Shown here: positions 1 through 7,333 of the stretch, in pieces | Numbering within the stretch: the stretch's first letter is position 1 | How the letters are laid out: the number at the start of each line of letters is the position of its first letter | Source: Acidobacteriota bacterium | GTDB taxonomy: Bacteria > Acidobacteriota > Terriglobia > Acidiferrales > UBA7541 | DNA: 12,141 bases | Assembly (NCBI GenBank): GCA_003153585.1 | Contig: PLZZ01000258.1 | Span: 1 to 12,141 of the forward strand | Direction of reading: 5' to 3' | Program-made: the position numbers and the translations under genes | The notes under the pieces: generated by a model | What the model was told of the DNA's origin: nothing | Seen by the model: only the letters and a program-made list of their open reading frames with translations | Databases searched by the model: none

Positions 1-548
1 GTGCTATCGAACGTGGTACCTGCGCCGGCTCCCGGGAAGAAGCAAGGCGGGACACTGCAGGTGCCGGGCGCAACAATCACGGGTGCGGGGAACGTTCCAC
101 CGAACGGCACGCTCCCAGCGCCTGTCATCACCCATACACCGTTGCCGGTAGCGTTGGCGAACTCGGTGTTGAAGTATAGGTCGCCGGTCGAGCTGGGGTT
201 GAAACTCGGGCCCTGTGGACTAGTGGGGCACCCGCCGTCACAGTTAGCACGGTAGGGAACCTCCGGCTGGGAGCCGTCCTGGTTCATCCGGACGATCAGA
301 CCATCGGTTGGATCGACCGCGTAAATTTTCCCGTCGGGTCCAATTGCCATCGCTTCGGGGACAAAACTCGCTAAAACGCCCGGAAGAGGGGACCCGGTGG
401 AGATCACCGTAAAGGTTCCGGTCTGCCCGTTAACACTCAGGATTTGGGTACCGTGTCCCGTCGAGACAAAAACGGTCTGCGCACTCAAATCCCGGCTCAT
501 AGCACCAAGGCACAAAACAAACAAGAACAGCAAAATTGCTCTACGCAT
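1..548 (-). CDS. Secreted propeller-like protein, N-terminal part (runs off left edge)
   Basis: Reading right to left from the ATG at 548, the frame stays open for 182 codons to the window edge, so the C-terminus is missing. Residues 1-24 form a typical Sec signal peptide: two arginines, a leucine/phenylalanine-rich core and an LSAQ cleavage region ending near residue 24. The mature part has short repeats typical of NHL or SMP-30-like beta-propellers, for example a PEAMAIGPDGKIYAVD segment at about residues 64-79 and a 'GDLYFNTEF' strand near 120. These folds usually bind ligands or act as lactonase-like enzymes. Four cysteines in two pairs (around 103-107 and 163-168) suggest disulfides outside the cytoplasm. 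A strong AAAGGAG site lies 7 bases before the ATG and fixes the start. It is divergent from the transporter gene. The exact function is not recognisable. Confidence 0.8.
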   Translation of the reverse strand, partial: MRRAILLFLFVLCLGAMSRDLSAQTVFVSTGHGTQILSVNGQTGTFTVISTGSPLPGVLASFVPEAMAIGPDGKIYAVDPTDGLIVRMNQDGSQPEVPYRANCDGGCPTSPQGPSFNPSSTGDLYFNTEFANATGNGVWVMTGAGSVPFGGTFPAPVIVAPGTCSVPPCFFPGAGAGTTFDS

Positions 549-555
549 TTTCAGT

Positions 556-562
556 CTCCTTT
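556..562 (-). promoter_or_regulatory. Ribosome binding site of the left-end secreted protein
   Basis: On the minus strand this reads AAAGGAG, 7 bases before the ATG at 548. It is a near-consensus Shine-Dalgarno sequence and decides the start, because the gene is otherwise cut by the window edge. Confidence 0.7.
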
Positions 563-627
563 ATCGAAAAGTTCTCAGAATAAAAAACGATTTCGTGGCC
601 CGCGAAAAATGCCGCTCCTAAGCTGGT

Positions 628-648
628 CTTCGATCGCCTATATCGAAG
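628..648. repeat. Perfect inverted repeat, possible operator
   Basis: CTTCGAT, a 7-base spacer, then ATCGAAG: 7-base arms matching exactly. The centre lies about 90 bases upstream of the secreted-protein ATG and about 375 bases upstream of the transporter start. Arm and spacer lengths fit a dimeric repressor site. The arms are A/T-containing and no T-run follows, so a terminator is less likely. Regulatory function is an inference. Confidence 0.35.
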
Positions 649-998
649 GGAATTCGGCAAAACTGAGAAACTGAATGCACGTTGAGCATTGGCACAAAAA
701 AAAGCACAGACCGTCAATCCGCATTCAACGAACCTAGGAAGTACTGGGAATAACAGAACCAATTTGTCTGCGCCACGAGGCCGGCCGCCCGCGGCGTCAT
801 TATTCGAATGAGTGCCCGCAGATTTACGCTTAGTCGACGGCGGTGTCAAGTGAACATCCAGCACTTCGGAAGTCCGGTGGGACTCGCGTCCCTCACATCG
901 ATCGTTTGCGACCAGCAAGAGGTTCTCCTAGCTAGATGGCTTGTATGTCAAACTCACCAAACGGTCAATGCACGGCAGGTAAGTTTAAAGTGACCTCT

Positions 999-1004
999 AG
1001 GTGA
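999..1004 (+). promoter_or_regulatory. Ribosome binding site of the MFS transporter
   Basis: AGGTGA lies 8 bases before the GTG at 1013. It supports the GTG start over the next in-frame ATG at 1088, which has no purine-rich site in front of it. Confidence 0.5.
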
Positions 1005-1012
1005 ACGTCTAA

Positions 1013-2647
1013 GTGGCTTATTACAAGCACTTAAACAACCGAGGACTACCGGAACCTAATCCACACGAGAATGCATCCATAACCTCTATGAAGCCGCCCT
1101 GCGACGAAGCGGTAGTCCGATCGGTGAATGCTGCCGTTCCATGCACAACGCGAGCGGGACGTTGGATCCTTGCGGCGACAATTCTCGGATCCAGCATGGC
1201 CTTTATTGACGGCACTGTTGTCAATGTGGCTTTGCCCGCGCTGCAAGCAAGCCTTCACGCAACCGTCATCGGCGTGCAATGGGTGGTTGAGTCTTATGGG
1301 CTGTTCTTAGGAGCTTTAATTCTTGTCGGCGGTTCTCTCGGCGACTTGTTTGGCCGCCGGTCGATGTTCTTGGTTGGCGTAGGGGCTTTCGCTGCGGCCT
1401 CTATCGCCTGCGGCCTCGCTTCGAACATTCAGCAACTCGTGATTGCGCGAAGCGCCCAAGGTATAGGGGCTGCCTTTCTCGTGCCAGGTAGCCTGTCGAT
1501 CATCAGCGCGAACTTCGACGAGAAAAGGCGTGGTCGAGCAATTGGTACCTGGTCCGGTTTCACTGCGATCACAACAGCGGTCGGGCCGGTACTCGGCGGC
1601 TGGTTGATTCAGCATGCGTCCTGGCGCTGGGTCTTTTTCATTAATATTCCGATCGCGGCGGCCGTGATCGCAATATCGCTGCGGCACATTCCCGAAGGCC
1701 GCAACGCGGGTGCCGCGCGTGTGGACTGGCTTGGGGCGCTGTTCGCGACTGTTGGATTAGGCGGGGTTGTCTACGGGTTCATAGAGTCGACTAGTCTCGG
1801 TTGGAACCAACCTCTGGTTTTCGGAAGCCTGATTGTAGGATTCGGCTGCTTGATCGGTTTCGCGTTCGTTGAGGCCAGGGTAAGTTCACCCATGATCCCG
1901 CTGACGCTGTTTGAGTCCCGCAGTTTTAGTGGTGCGAACCTGCTCACGCTGTTTCTCTACGCCGCTCTTGGAATCTTCTTTTTTTTGTTCCCAATGAACC
2001 TTATTCAGGTGCAGGGATACTCGACGACTGCGACCGGCGCGGCTGCGCTCCCACTAATTCTGCTGATCTTCTTCCTTTCGCGCTGGTCCGGCGGGCTGGT
2101 AACGCGTTACGGACCGAAGGCTCCCCTGATCATCGGGCCGGTGATCGCAGCAACAGGCTTCGTCCTCTTCGCCGTACCGGGTGTTGAAGCTAGTTATTGG
2201 AAAACATTCTTTCCGGCGTTCGTTGTTCTCGGCCTTGGAATGGCGATTAGCGTGGCTCCGCTCACAACGGTGGTGATGAGTTCAGTGGGGCAGGACCGTG
2301 CTGGTACCGCCTCGGGCGTCAATAACGCTGTCGCTCGGGTGGCGGGCGTACTTGCCATTGCAATCGTTGGGATCGTAATGGTGAGATTATTCAGTTCTAA
2401 CTTGAATCGTAATCTCGCGAGCGCATCGCTTCCGCCCGGCATTCTCCAATACATTCGCTCGAACGAGATCAAACTCGCCGGTCTTGACCTGCCCTCCGGC
2501 CTGGATGCGAATACGACGGCGCTAGTCCGGGTGTCAATTTCCCGTGCATTTGTCTTTGGATTCCGAACCGTAATGTTGATTTGCGCGGGGCTGTCCTTGG
2601 CAAGCGCTGCAGTGGCATCGTTGATGATTCCTGACAGAGTCGAGTAG
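1013..2647 (+). CDS. DHA2-family MFS drug:H+ antiporter (14 TM, EmrB/QacA type)
   Basis: Proton-driven inner-membrane exporter, probably of drugs or other toxic organic compounds; the substrate cannot be predicted. The 544-residue length and about 14 hydrophobic segments fit the DHA2 family. Visible motifs: D1 (AFIDGTVVNVALP, residues 63-75, with Asp66 in helix 1), motif A (GSLGDLFGRR, 107-116, in the loop after helix 2), motif B (RSAQGIGAA, 146-154, with Arg146), and motif C, the antiporter signature, around GPVLGG at 191-196. The C-terminal half keeps the usual paired helices and ends in a short charged tail. The GTG start at 1013 has an AGGTGA site. It leaves a hydrophilic N-terminus of about 50 residues, longer than usual, so the ATG at 1088 (residue 26) remains possible. 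No regulator or membrane-fusion partner (EmrA type) is adjacent. It is convergent with the cytochrome gene, 44 bases apart. Confidence 0.88.
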   Translation: MAYYKHLNNRGLPEPNPHENASITSMKPPCDEAVVRSVNAAVPCTTRAGRWILAATILGSSMAFIDGTVVNVALPALQASLHATVIGVQWVVESYGLFLGALILVGGSLGDLFGRRSMFLVGVGAFAAASIACGLASNIQQLVIARSAQGIGAAFLVPGSLSIISANFDEKRRGRAIGTWSGFTAITTAVGPVLGGWLIQHASWRWVFFINIPIAAAVIAISLRHIPEGRNAGAARVDWLGALFATVGLGGVVYGFIESTSLGWNQPLVFGSLIVGFGCLIGFAFVEARVSSPMIPLTLFESRSFSGANLLTLFLYAALGIFFFLFPMNLIQVQGYSTTATGAAALPLILLIFFLSRWSGGLVTRYGPKAPLIIGPVIAATGFVLFAVPGVEASYWKTFFPAFVVLGLGMAISVAPLTTVVMSSVGQDRAGTASGVNNAVARVAGVLAIAIVGIVMVRLFSSNLNRNLASASLPPGILQYIRSNEIKLAGLDLPSGLDANTTALVRVSISRAFVFGFRTVMLICAGLSLASAAVASLMIPDRVE

Positions 2648-2691
2648 ATTACTTCAACGTTTCAGGCCGCTCATTTGCTTAAGGTTTGCTT

Positions 2692-3369
2692 CTAGTTCGG
2701 GCAGGCCGCGCCATCGTTTACCCATTCCTGCATCGCAGCAACAAAATCCGGCCGATTGAGTGGAGGCAACGTGCGTCCGTCACCGGGATTCCATCCCCAG
2801 CCAACGAGATCGTCGGCAGCAACGTGCGTGAGAATTTGCGCGAGACTGCGGCCACCATTCAGCTTGGGATCTTTCAATTGACGGCAAAGCTCTCCGGAAG
2901 TTCTGCCCACAAAAACCATTTTCATTTGAGGAGGCGGCAATCCCCATTTCGGATTCCCCGGAGGCATGTTCGCGCCTGGAAGATTCGCGTCCTGGTGGCA
3001 CGTTTGACACCTCATCCCGTAAACGCCGTGACCATCCGTACCACGCTTTACATTTTGCGCATGGACGTGACTGTCGTCGCCTTGCAGTGGAGCGTCGCCT
3101 GATGGATGGCAATTCTGGCAGCGCGGCGAAACGAAAACGGGGTAGGCGCGTTCAAAAGCGGCTTGTGCTGCCGCAGCATCGGTATCCGCGGCTGATACTG
3201 TTGTGACGCCCGTTTCCGCAAGTGCGTTCGCTGAACTAAGCCCGCGCGCGGGAGCAGTCTTTCCTGTATTTGCGGATGTGGATTGTTGGGACCACAGCGC
3301 CAGAAAGGCGCCGGCGAATCCCAGCAGGAGAAGCGCTGTAAGAACCTGCCATTTTGTATTATTCGTCAT
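2692..3369 (-). CDS. Di-heme cytochrome c, third component of the isoquinoline-oxidoreductase-type operon
   Basis: Likely periplasmic or membrane-anchored electron acceptor for the IorAB enzyme encoded just upstream. With the ATG at 3369 the protein has 225 residues: an N-terminal hydrophobic segment (about 8-26) serving as signal peptide or anchor, an Ala/Thr-rich linker to about 70, then two heme c sites, CQNCH at 84-88 and CQTCH at 121-125. Several methionines (for example M135, M149, M151) could be axial ligands. A '[14 protein letters not shown]' segment near 190-203 and the C-terminal '[19 protein letters not shown]' are conspicuous. GAGGA lies 7 bases before this ATG. An earlier in-frame ATG at 3396 overlaps the iorB stop as ATGA but has no clear site, so the gene could be nine codons longer. 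A cytochrome of this kind next to iorAB is known in acidobacteria and some proteobacteria; its role as acceptor is inferred. Confidence 0.82.
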   Translation of the reverse strand: MTNNTKWQVLTALLLLGFAGAFLALWSQQSTSANTGKTAPARGLSSANALAETGVTTVSAADTDAAAAQAAFERAYPVFVSPRCQNCHPSGDAPLQGDDSHVHAQNVKRGTDGHGVYGMRCQTCHQDANLPGANMPPGNPKWGLPPPQMKMVFVGRTSGELCRQLKDPKLNGGRSLAQILTHVAADDLVGWGWNPGDGRTLPPLNRPDFVAAMQEWVNDGAACPN

Positions 3370-3376
3370 CTTCGCA

Positions 3377-3381
3377 TCCTC
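3377..3381 (-). promoter_or_regulatory. Ribosome binding site deciding the cytochrome c start
   Basis: GAGGA on the minus strand, 7 bases before the ATG at 3369. It favours this ATG over the one at 3396, which overlaps the iorB stop codon but lacks a purine-rich site. The site lies within the nine-codon extension that the earlier start would give. Confidence 0.5.
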
Positions 3382-3392
3382 GCGATGAGTCT

Positions 3393-5558
3393 TCATGCGG
3401 AGCGCAAATCTTCAGACTTGATCGGGAGACGCCGCACGCGTTTGCCGGTGGCGGCGAAAATCGCATTCGCAACCGCCGGCGCAACCGGCGGCACTCCCGG
3501 TTCGCCCACGCCCGTGGGTTTTTCCGTGCTCGGGACGATATAAACCTCGATTTGAGGCGACTCGAACATCCGCACCATTGGATAGTCGTTAAAATTCCGC
3601 TGTTGCACACGGCCTTTGTCGAGCGTGATTTCAGTTTTTAGCGCGGCAGTGAGTCCAAAAACGATCCCGCCTTCGAGTTGTGCCTTCACCGTGTCCGGAT
3701 TAACCGTGCGGCCGCAATCCACGGCAGCGACGATGCGATGTACCCGGACGCGGCCGTCTTTTTCCACCGAGACTTCGGCAACCTGCGCGACGTAACTATC
3801 GAAAGAAAAATGAGTGGCTACTCCGCGCGCGTGTCCTTGCGGAAGAGGTCCGCCCCAATGCGCTTTTTCCACCGCGAGATCGAGCACGGCAAGCATCCGC
3901 GGTTGATTCGCCAGAAGAGCGCGGCGAAGCTGGTAAGGATCCTTCCCGCCCGCGTGAGCTACTTCATCCAGGAACGCTTCCACCGAAAATCCGGTGTGCG
4001 AATGGCCCACGGAGCGCCACCATTGCACCGGCACTTCATTCTTAGGACTGTGCAAATCCACCTGAATATTCGGAATGCCGTAAATGATATCAGCGGCGCC
4101 TTCCACAGACGCCGCGTCAACTCCGTCTTTAATTCCGAAACCAGCGAACATGGTTCCGTCGAAAATCGACTGGCCCACAATCGTGTGGGTCCATGCTACG
4201 GGATTGCCGTTGGCATCTAGCCCAGCCGCAAAATGGTCGTACCACATCGGACGATACCAACCACCGCGAATGTCGTCCTCTCGCGTCCACACAACTTTCA
4301 CCGGAGCTTTAGCCACTTTCGCCACGTGCACGGCTTCGGTCACGAAATCGGAAGCAGGGTTCGCGCGGCGTCCGAATCCTCCGCCGAGTAGCGTGGTGTG
4401 AAGCTCCACCTGCTCCGGCTTCAGTCCCGCGACACCAGCAGCCGCGGCCCGATCGCCGGTCTGGAATTGAGTGCCAGTCCAGATTTCGCAATGATCGTCG
4501 TGCAAATCCACAACCGTGTTTAGAGGCTCCATCATCGAGTGCGAAAGATAAGGCACTTCGTACTCGGCCGTGATTGTTTTTGCCGCTCCGGCTAAAGCGG
4601 TGGCGGGGTCGCCAACCTTGCGCGCGACTGTCCCGGGATTCTTCGAGAGCGCCGCATACTGCTCGCGCATTCCAACAGTAGAGAGTTCTCCGCCGGGGCC
4701 TTCGTCCCAAACGATGTCCAGCTTCTCGCGGCCCAGCTTCGCCGGCCAAAAACCATTGGCGATCACCGCGATGCCCGAAGGAACTTCCAACACATTTACG
4801 ACACCAGGGACCGCTTTTGCTTTGTCACCATTGAAGCTCGAAACTTTCCCACCAAAGACGGGCGAGCGCGCTACAACTGCCGTAAGCATCCCCGGAATGT
4901 AAACGTCGAGCCCAAATTGCGCGGTGCCATTGGTTTTTGAAGGCGTGTCCAGCCGCTGCATTGACTTGCCGATGATGGTGAAATCTTTCGGATCCTTCAG
5001 CGCGACATCCTTGGGAGGCTCGAGCTTTGCAGCAGCCTCAGCAAGACTGCCGAAGGATGCGCGCCGCCCGCTAGCGGCATGAACCACAAACCCCTTTTCC
5101 GCGCGGCAACTTTGCGCATCAACGCCCCAGGATTGTGCGGCGGCAGAAATGAGCATTACGCGAGCCATGGCGCCCATTTTGCGGAATCGATCGTACTCAG
5201 AATTCGTCGTCGTGCTTCCACCTGTCATCTGGATGCCGTAAACGGTGTGGTTATACACAGCCGCCACCGGAGCCGGTTGCACGCGAATCTTGCTCCAATC
5301 CGCCTCAAGTTCTTCCGCGATCAGCATCGGCAGCGAAGTGTAGATTCCCTGCCCCATTTCGGAATGGTTCGAGATCACCGTAACCAGATCGTCGCTTCCA
5401 ATGTGCACGAAAGCATTCAACGCAACCGGCTGGCTCGCCGATTGGGTCGCGCGCGCGGGAGCCCAATCCGGAACATAAAGATTCAGCAGCAATCCGCCGC
5501 TAATCGCCGCTCCCGTCTTAAGAAAATCGCGGCGTTCCATTTTCGTCGGGACGCTCAT
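3393..5558 (-). CDS. iorB: Isoquinoline 1-oxidoreductase-type molybdopterin-binding large subunit
   Basis: Catalytic subunit of an xanthine-oxidase-family molybdenum hydroxylase that hydroxylates N-heteroaromatic compounds or aldehydes with water-derived oxygen. The 721 residues fit a single-chain IorB. The N-terminus carries a Tat signal, RRDFLKTG from residue 9, followed by a hydrophobic stretch to about 28, so the enzyme is exported folded. Motifs: an [10 protein letters not shown] segment at 65-74, GGGFGRR at 392-398, [13 protein letters not shown] at 512-524 typical of IorB, and near the C-terminus GVGEPG at 683-688, where Glu686 corresponds to the catalytic base of the family. The CoxL signature AYxCSFR is absent, so it is not a form I CO dehydrogenase. 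It has no FeS domain; those clusters are on IorA, whose stop overlaps this ATG as ATGA. Coupling to iorA likely drives translation, as only a weak GGGGTG precedes the start. The true substrate is unknown. Confidence 0.9.
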   Translation of the reverse strand: MSVPTKMERRDFLKTGAAISGGLLLNLYVPDWAPARATQSASQPVALNAFVHIGSDDLVTVISNHSEMGQGIYTSLPMLIAEELEADWSKIRVQPAPVAAVYNHTVYGIQMTGGSTTTNSEYDRFRKMGAMARVMLISAAAQSWGVDAQSCRAEKGFVVHAASGRRASFGSLAEAAAKLEPPKDVALKDPKDFTIIGKSMQRLDTPSKTNGTAQFGLDVYIPGMLTAVVARSPVFGGKVSSFNGDKAKAVPGVVNVLEVPSGIAVIANGFWPAKLGREKLDIVWDEGPGGELSTVGMREQYAALSKNPGTVARKVGDPATALAGAAKTITAEYEVPYLSHSMMEPLNTVVDLHDDHCEIWTGTQFQTGDRAAAAGVAGLKPEQVELHTTLLGGGFGRRANPASDFVTEAVHVAKVAKAPVKVVWTREDDIRGGWYRPMWYDHFAAGLDANGNPVAWTHTIVGQSIFDGTMFAGFGIKDGVDAASVEGAADIIYGIPNIQVDLHSPKNEVPVQWWRSVGHSHTGFSVEAFLDEVAHAGGKDPYQLRRALLANQPRMLAVLDLAVEKAHWGGPLPQGHARGVATHFSFDSYVAQVAEVSVEKDGRVRVHRIVAAVDCGRTVNPDTVKAQLEGGIVFGLTAALKTEITLDKGRVQQRNFNDYPMVRMFESPQIEVYIVPSTEKPTGVGEPGVPPVAPAVANAIFAATGKRVRRLPIKSEDLRSA

Positions 5559-6022
5559 TTCGCACCCCGCGCTTTGATTTCAGCAGCGCGATGAATCGCC
5601 TGCCGGATGCGCGGATAGGTGCCGCAGCGGCAAATGTTTCCGGACATAGCTTCGTCAATATCGGTGTCCGTGGGCGCCGGATTTTCCGCTAGAAGCACTG
5701 CCGCGCTCATGATCTGGCCGGACTGGCAATAGCCGCATTGCGGCACGTCAATCTCGATCCATGCCTGCTGCAGCGGATGCGTGAGATCGGGCGAAATACC
5801 TTCGATAGTCGTGATCTTCTTTCCTTCGGCGCGCGAAACGGGAGCGACACATGAACGGACAGCCTCGCCGTCAATGTGAACCGTGCAAGCTCCGCATAGC
5901 GCCATTCCACAGCCGTATTTTGTGCCGGTAAGTTTTAGGGAATCGCGAATCACCCAGAGCAGCGGCGTCGAAGGCGGATCCGCCACGCTGACTGCCTTGC
6001 CGTTCACAGTGAATGAAATCAA
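5555..6022 (-). CDS. iorA: Isoquinoline 1-oxidoreductase-type [2Fe-2S] small subunit
   Basis: Electron-transfer subunit that passes electrons from the molybdenum centre of IorB towards an acceptor, here probably the cytochrome c. At 155 residues it is normal size. The N-terminal plant-ferredoxin-like domain holds one cluster with Cys38, Cys43, Cys46 and Cys58 (CGxxxCGAC pattern). The C-terminal helical domain holds the second with Cys96, Cys99, Cys131 and Cys133 (CGYC and CRC), so all eight ligands are present. It has no signal peptide, so it is probably carried through the Tat pathway bound to IorB. The start is a TTG at 6022, supported by a perfect AGGAGG six bases upstream and by the usual N-terminal sequence ISFTVNGK; no in-frame ATG gives that N-terminus. 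First gene of the iorA-iorB-cytochrome operon; the promoter should lie in the 6023-6366 spacer. Confidence 0.93.
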   Translation of the reverse strand: MISFTVNGKAVSVADPPSTPLLWVIRDSLKLTGTKYGCGMALCGACTVHIDGEAVRSCVAPVSRAEGKKITTIEGISPDLTHPLQQAWIEIDVPQCGYCQSGQIMSAAVLLAENPAPTDTDIDEAMSGNICRCGTYPRIRQAIHRAAEIKARGAK

Positions 6023-6028
6023 GCGATG

Positions 6029-6034
6029 CCTCCT
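6029..6034 (-). promoter_or_regulatory. Perfect Shine-Dalgarno that fixes the iorA TTG start
   Basis: On the minus strand this reads AGGAGG, exactly complementary to the 16S tail, with 6 bases between it and the TTG at 6022. The strong site probably offsets the weak start codon. Confidence 0.75.
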
Positions 6035-6249
6035 GCTTTTTCCGCCTGGCTGCGATGCGAAGGGTTGATGTCTGAAAAATGGAGCGCCATGTACCGCAAG
6101 ACAAATGGGTTGAAGTTAAACGCACCCCAAAAGAGCGTCGAATCAACTACAGGATTATGCGACGGAAATAACTTCCTTGCAACTTACTGCGTTTCGCGAC
6201 GGACAACGACCAGCTAGGGAATGTCTCGGTCATGCCAAAGAAGACGACT

Positions 6250-6277
6250 CGGACACGTCGATGGCTCGTCCGGACAC
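6250..6277. repeat. Direct repeat CGGACAC, two copies 21 bases apart
   Basis: Identical heptamers at 6250-6256 and 6271-6277 in the spacer between iorA and the IscU-like gene. A related CGGACAA sits at 6200-6206, 50 bases before the first copy. Possible regulator half-sites; such heptamers can also occur by chance in G+C-rich DNA. Confidence 0.3.
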
Positions 6278-6354
6278 ATATCTAATTATCCGACTGGTTC
6301 CGCTCCGCGCCAAACGTCGCAATTTGTTCTGCGTGAAGTTGGGTGGCAAACTAT

Positions 6355-6361
6355 AGGGTGA
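6355..6361 (+). promoter_or_regulatory. Ribosome binding site of the IscU-like gene
   Basis: AGGGTGA, 5 bases before the ATG at 6367. It supports that ATG rather than the upstream GTG at 6343, and the protein family usually begins at this point. Confidence 0.55.
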
Positions 6362-6366
6362 ATGTT

Positions 6367-6723
6367 ATGTTCAATGAAACGGTGCTCGAACATTTTCGGA
6401 ATCCTCACAATGTCGGCGACATTCCGGACGCAACTGCTGTCGTCGAGGTCGTAAACCCGGTTTGCGGCGATGTATTGCAATTGTCTGTGCGCTTGGAAGC
6501 AGGGCGTGTGGTGGAGGCGCGATTCAAGACCCAGGGATGTGTCGCCGCCATCGCTTCGAGCTCCGTGCTCACGGACCTACTGGTGGGGAAGCTTCCGAGT
6601 GAATTTCTTTCGATCACGCCGCAACAAATTTCCGAAGCGCTGGGAACGCTTCCCCCTTCTACTTTCCACGCCGCGCAACTTTGCGGAGACGCCCTCTCCG
6701 CTCTATTTTTGAAACTGGTTTGA
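6367..6723 (+). CDS. IscU/NifU-like iron-sulfur cluster scaffold, with shifted third cysteine
   Basis: Proteins of this family assemble [2Fe-2S] clusters and pass them to target enzymes in the cytoplasm. The 118 residues match the IscU fold almost end to end: an N-terminal MFNETVLEHFRNPHNVG, the first ligand site NPVCGD at 31-36 (Cys33, Asp35), and the second, GCVAAIASSS at 57-66 (Cys58). The third site departs from the norm. Where IscU and NifU have HCSxLAxDA, this protein has HAAQLCGDA, with Cys106 four residues later. The loop residue after Cys58 is Val instead of Gly. There is no C-terminal NifU extension and no cysteine desulfurase nearby. It is divergent from iorA and convergent with mocA (19 bases between stops). 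This placement suggests service to the [2Fe-2S] clusters of IorA, which is inferred. The ATG at 6367 has AGGGTGA in front. Confidence 0.85.
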   Translation: MFNETVLEHFRNPHNVGDIPDATAVVEVVNPVCGDVLQLSVRLEAGRVVEARFKTQGCVAAIASSSVLTDLLVGKLPSEFLSITPQQISEALGTLPPSTFHAAQLCGDALSALFLKLV

Positions 6724-6742
6724 AACTCGCTCGATGACATTC

Positions 6743-7327
6743 TTACTCACCGAGGGCCTTCTTCGATGTTTCTGGATCGTTCAAATTGAGAATGACACCC
6801 TCTTCGTCAGTCTCAAGTTCGGCAACGCCGCTTGGATGCGCCCAGACCACTTCGCGCGCTCCAACCTCGTGCGAAGCGTCCAGCAATTCATTGTAAAGCG
6901 TCGCGCGAAAGATCACGGGGTGTCCGCGCTTTCGCTTGTAGCTAGGCAGCACGATTTGTTTCTCCGTGGAATCAAATTCCTGAATAAGCTGCGCCACAAG
7001 AAAGCTTGATATCAACGGATGATCCACGGGACAGAGCATCAGTCCCTCCGTTGCGCCGGGCGGAAGGCTGCGAATTACAGCCTGGATGGAAGAAAGCTGC
7101 CCCTCTTGCCAATTCTGATTTTCGAGAATCCACGCGGGATCGAGCGGAAGCCGGCTTCGAATTTCCACGGCTTGGGCTCCCAAAACGATTCGCGTCAGAC
7201 CGACGCGTTCGTGGCGTGTCGCGGCCACCAGATGTTCGGCGAAAGTCTTCCCGCCATAAGTAAGCAGCGCCTTCGGCAGGCCCATGCGCCGCGATTCACC
7301 GGCGGCCAGGATGGCGACGGCGAGCAT
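6743..7327 (-). CDS. mocA: Molybdenum cofactor cytidylyltransferase (MocA-type NTP transferase)
   Basis: Transfers CMP from CTP to molybdopterin, giving the cytosine dinucleotide (MCD) form used by xanthine-oxidase-family enzymes in bacteria. The 194 residues form a single GT-A-like nucleotidyltransferase domain. Motifs: LAAGESRRMGLPK at 7-19, the nucleotide-binding loop; EGQLSSI at 75-81; CPVDHP at 99-104, with the metal-binding aspartate; GHPVIF at 135-140; and NLNDPE at 181-186. The AAG in the first loop is typical of CTP-using MocA, whereas GTP-using MobA has AGG, so MCD is the expected product. The gene starts 6 bases after the xdhC stop, has no clear ribosome binding site of its own, and is probably translated by coupling. 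It fits directly with the nearby iorAB, whose enzyme family uses MCD. Cytoplasmic. Confidence 0.88.
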   Translation of the reverse strand: MLAVAILAAGESRRMGLPKALLTYGGKTFAEHLVAATRHERVGLTRIVLGAQAVEIRSRLPLDPAWILENQNWQEGQLSSIQAVIRSLPPGATEGLMLCPVDHPLISSFLVAQLIQEFDSTEKQIVLPSYKRKRGHPVIFRATLYNELLDASHEVGAREVVWAHPSGVAELETDEEGVILNLNDPETSKKALGE

Positions 7328-7333
7328 GGCGGT

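Larger units (their letters stand above)
549..1012. other. Divergent intergenic spacer, 464 bases
   Basis: This spacer lies between the minus-strand secreted-protein gene and the plus-strand transporter gene, so it should carry promoters for both. I found no convincing -35/-10 pair on either strand. It contains a 7+7 base inverted repeat at 628-648, a run of eight A near 695, and an AGGTGA ribosome binding site at 999-1004 for the transporter. Short open frames cross it on both strands, but none has a ribosome binding site or a recognisable protein. It is long for a bacterial spacer, which leaves room for a small RNA or a decayed gene; neither can be shown. Confidence 0.6.
6023..6366. promoter_or_regulatory. 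Divergent control region between iorA and the IscU-like gene
   Basis: These 344 bases separate two divergently read genes and must contain at least the iorA operon promoter. No clear sigma-70 pair could be picked by eye. It holds the iorA AGGAGG (6029-6034), the IscU-like gene's AGGGTGA (6355-6361), and direct copies of CGGACAC at 6250-6256 and 6271-6277, exactly 21 bases (two helical turns) apart, with a partial copy CGGACAA at 6200-6206. The same-face spacing would suit an activator, but this is inference. No coding frame in the region has a ribosome binding site and a recognisable product. Confidence 0.45.

Noticed and set aside
541..918. 125-residue minus-strand open frame in the left spacer
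   Set aside because: It overlaps the signal-peptide gene start in another frame, has no ribosome binding site, and its composition shows no recognisable domain.
993..1002. ACCT-CT-AGGT inverted repeat just before the transporter start
   Set aside because: Arms of only four bases that overlap the ribosome binding site; easily chance.
2648..2691. Possible bidirectional terminator between the convergent transporter and cytochrome genes
   Set aside because: No stem followed by a T-run on either strand; only a short TTTGCTT direct repeat is seen.
3393..5558. iorB as carbon monoxide dehydrogenase large subunit
   Set aside because: The CoxL signature AYxCSFR is absent, there is a Tat signal, and no FAD-subunit gene (coxM type) is adjacent; the Ior type fits better.
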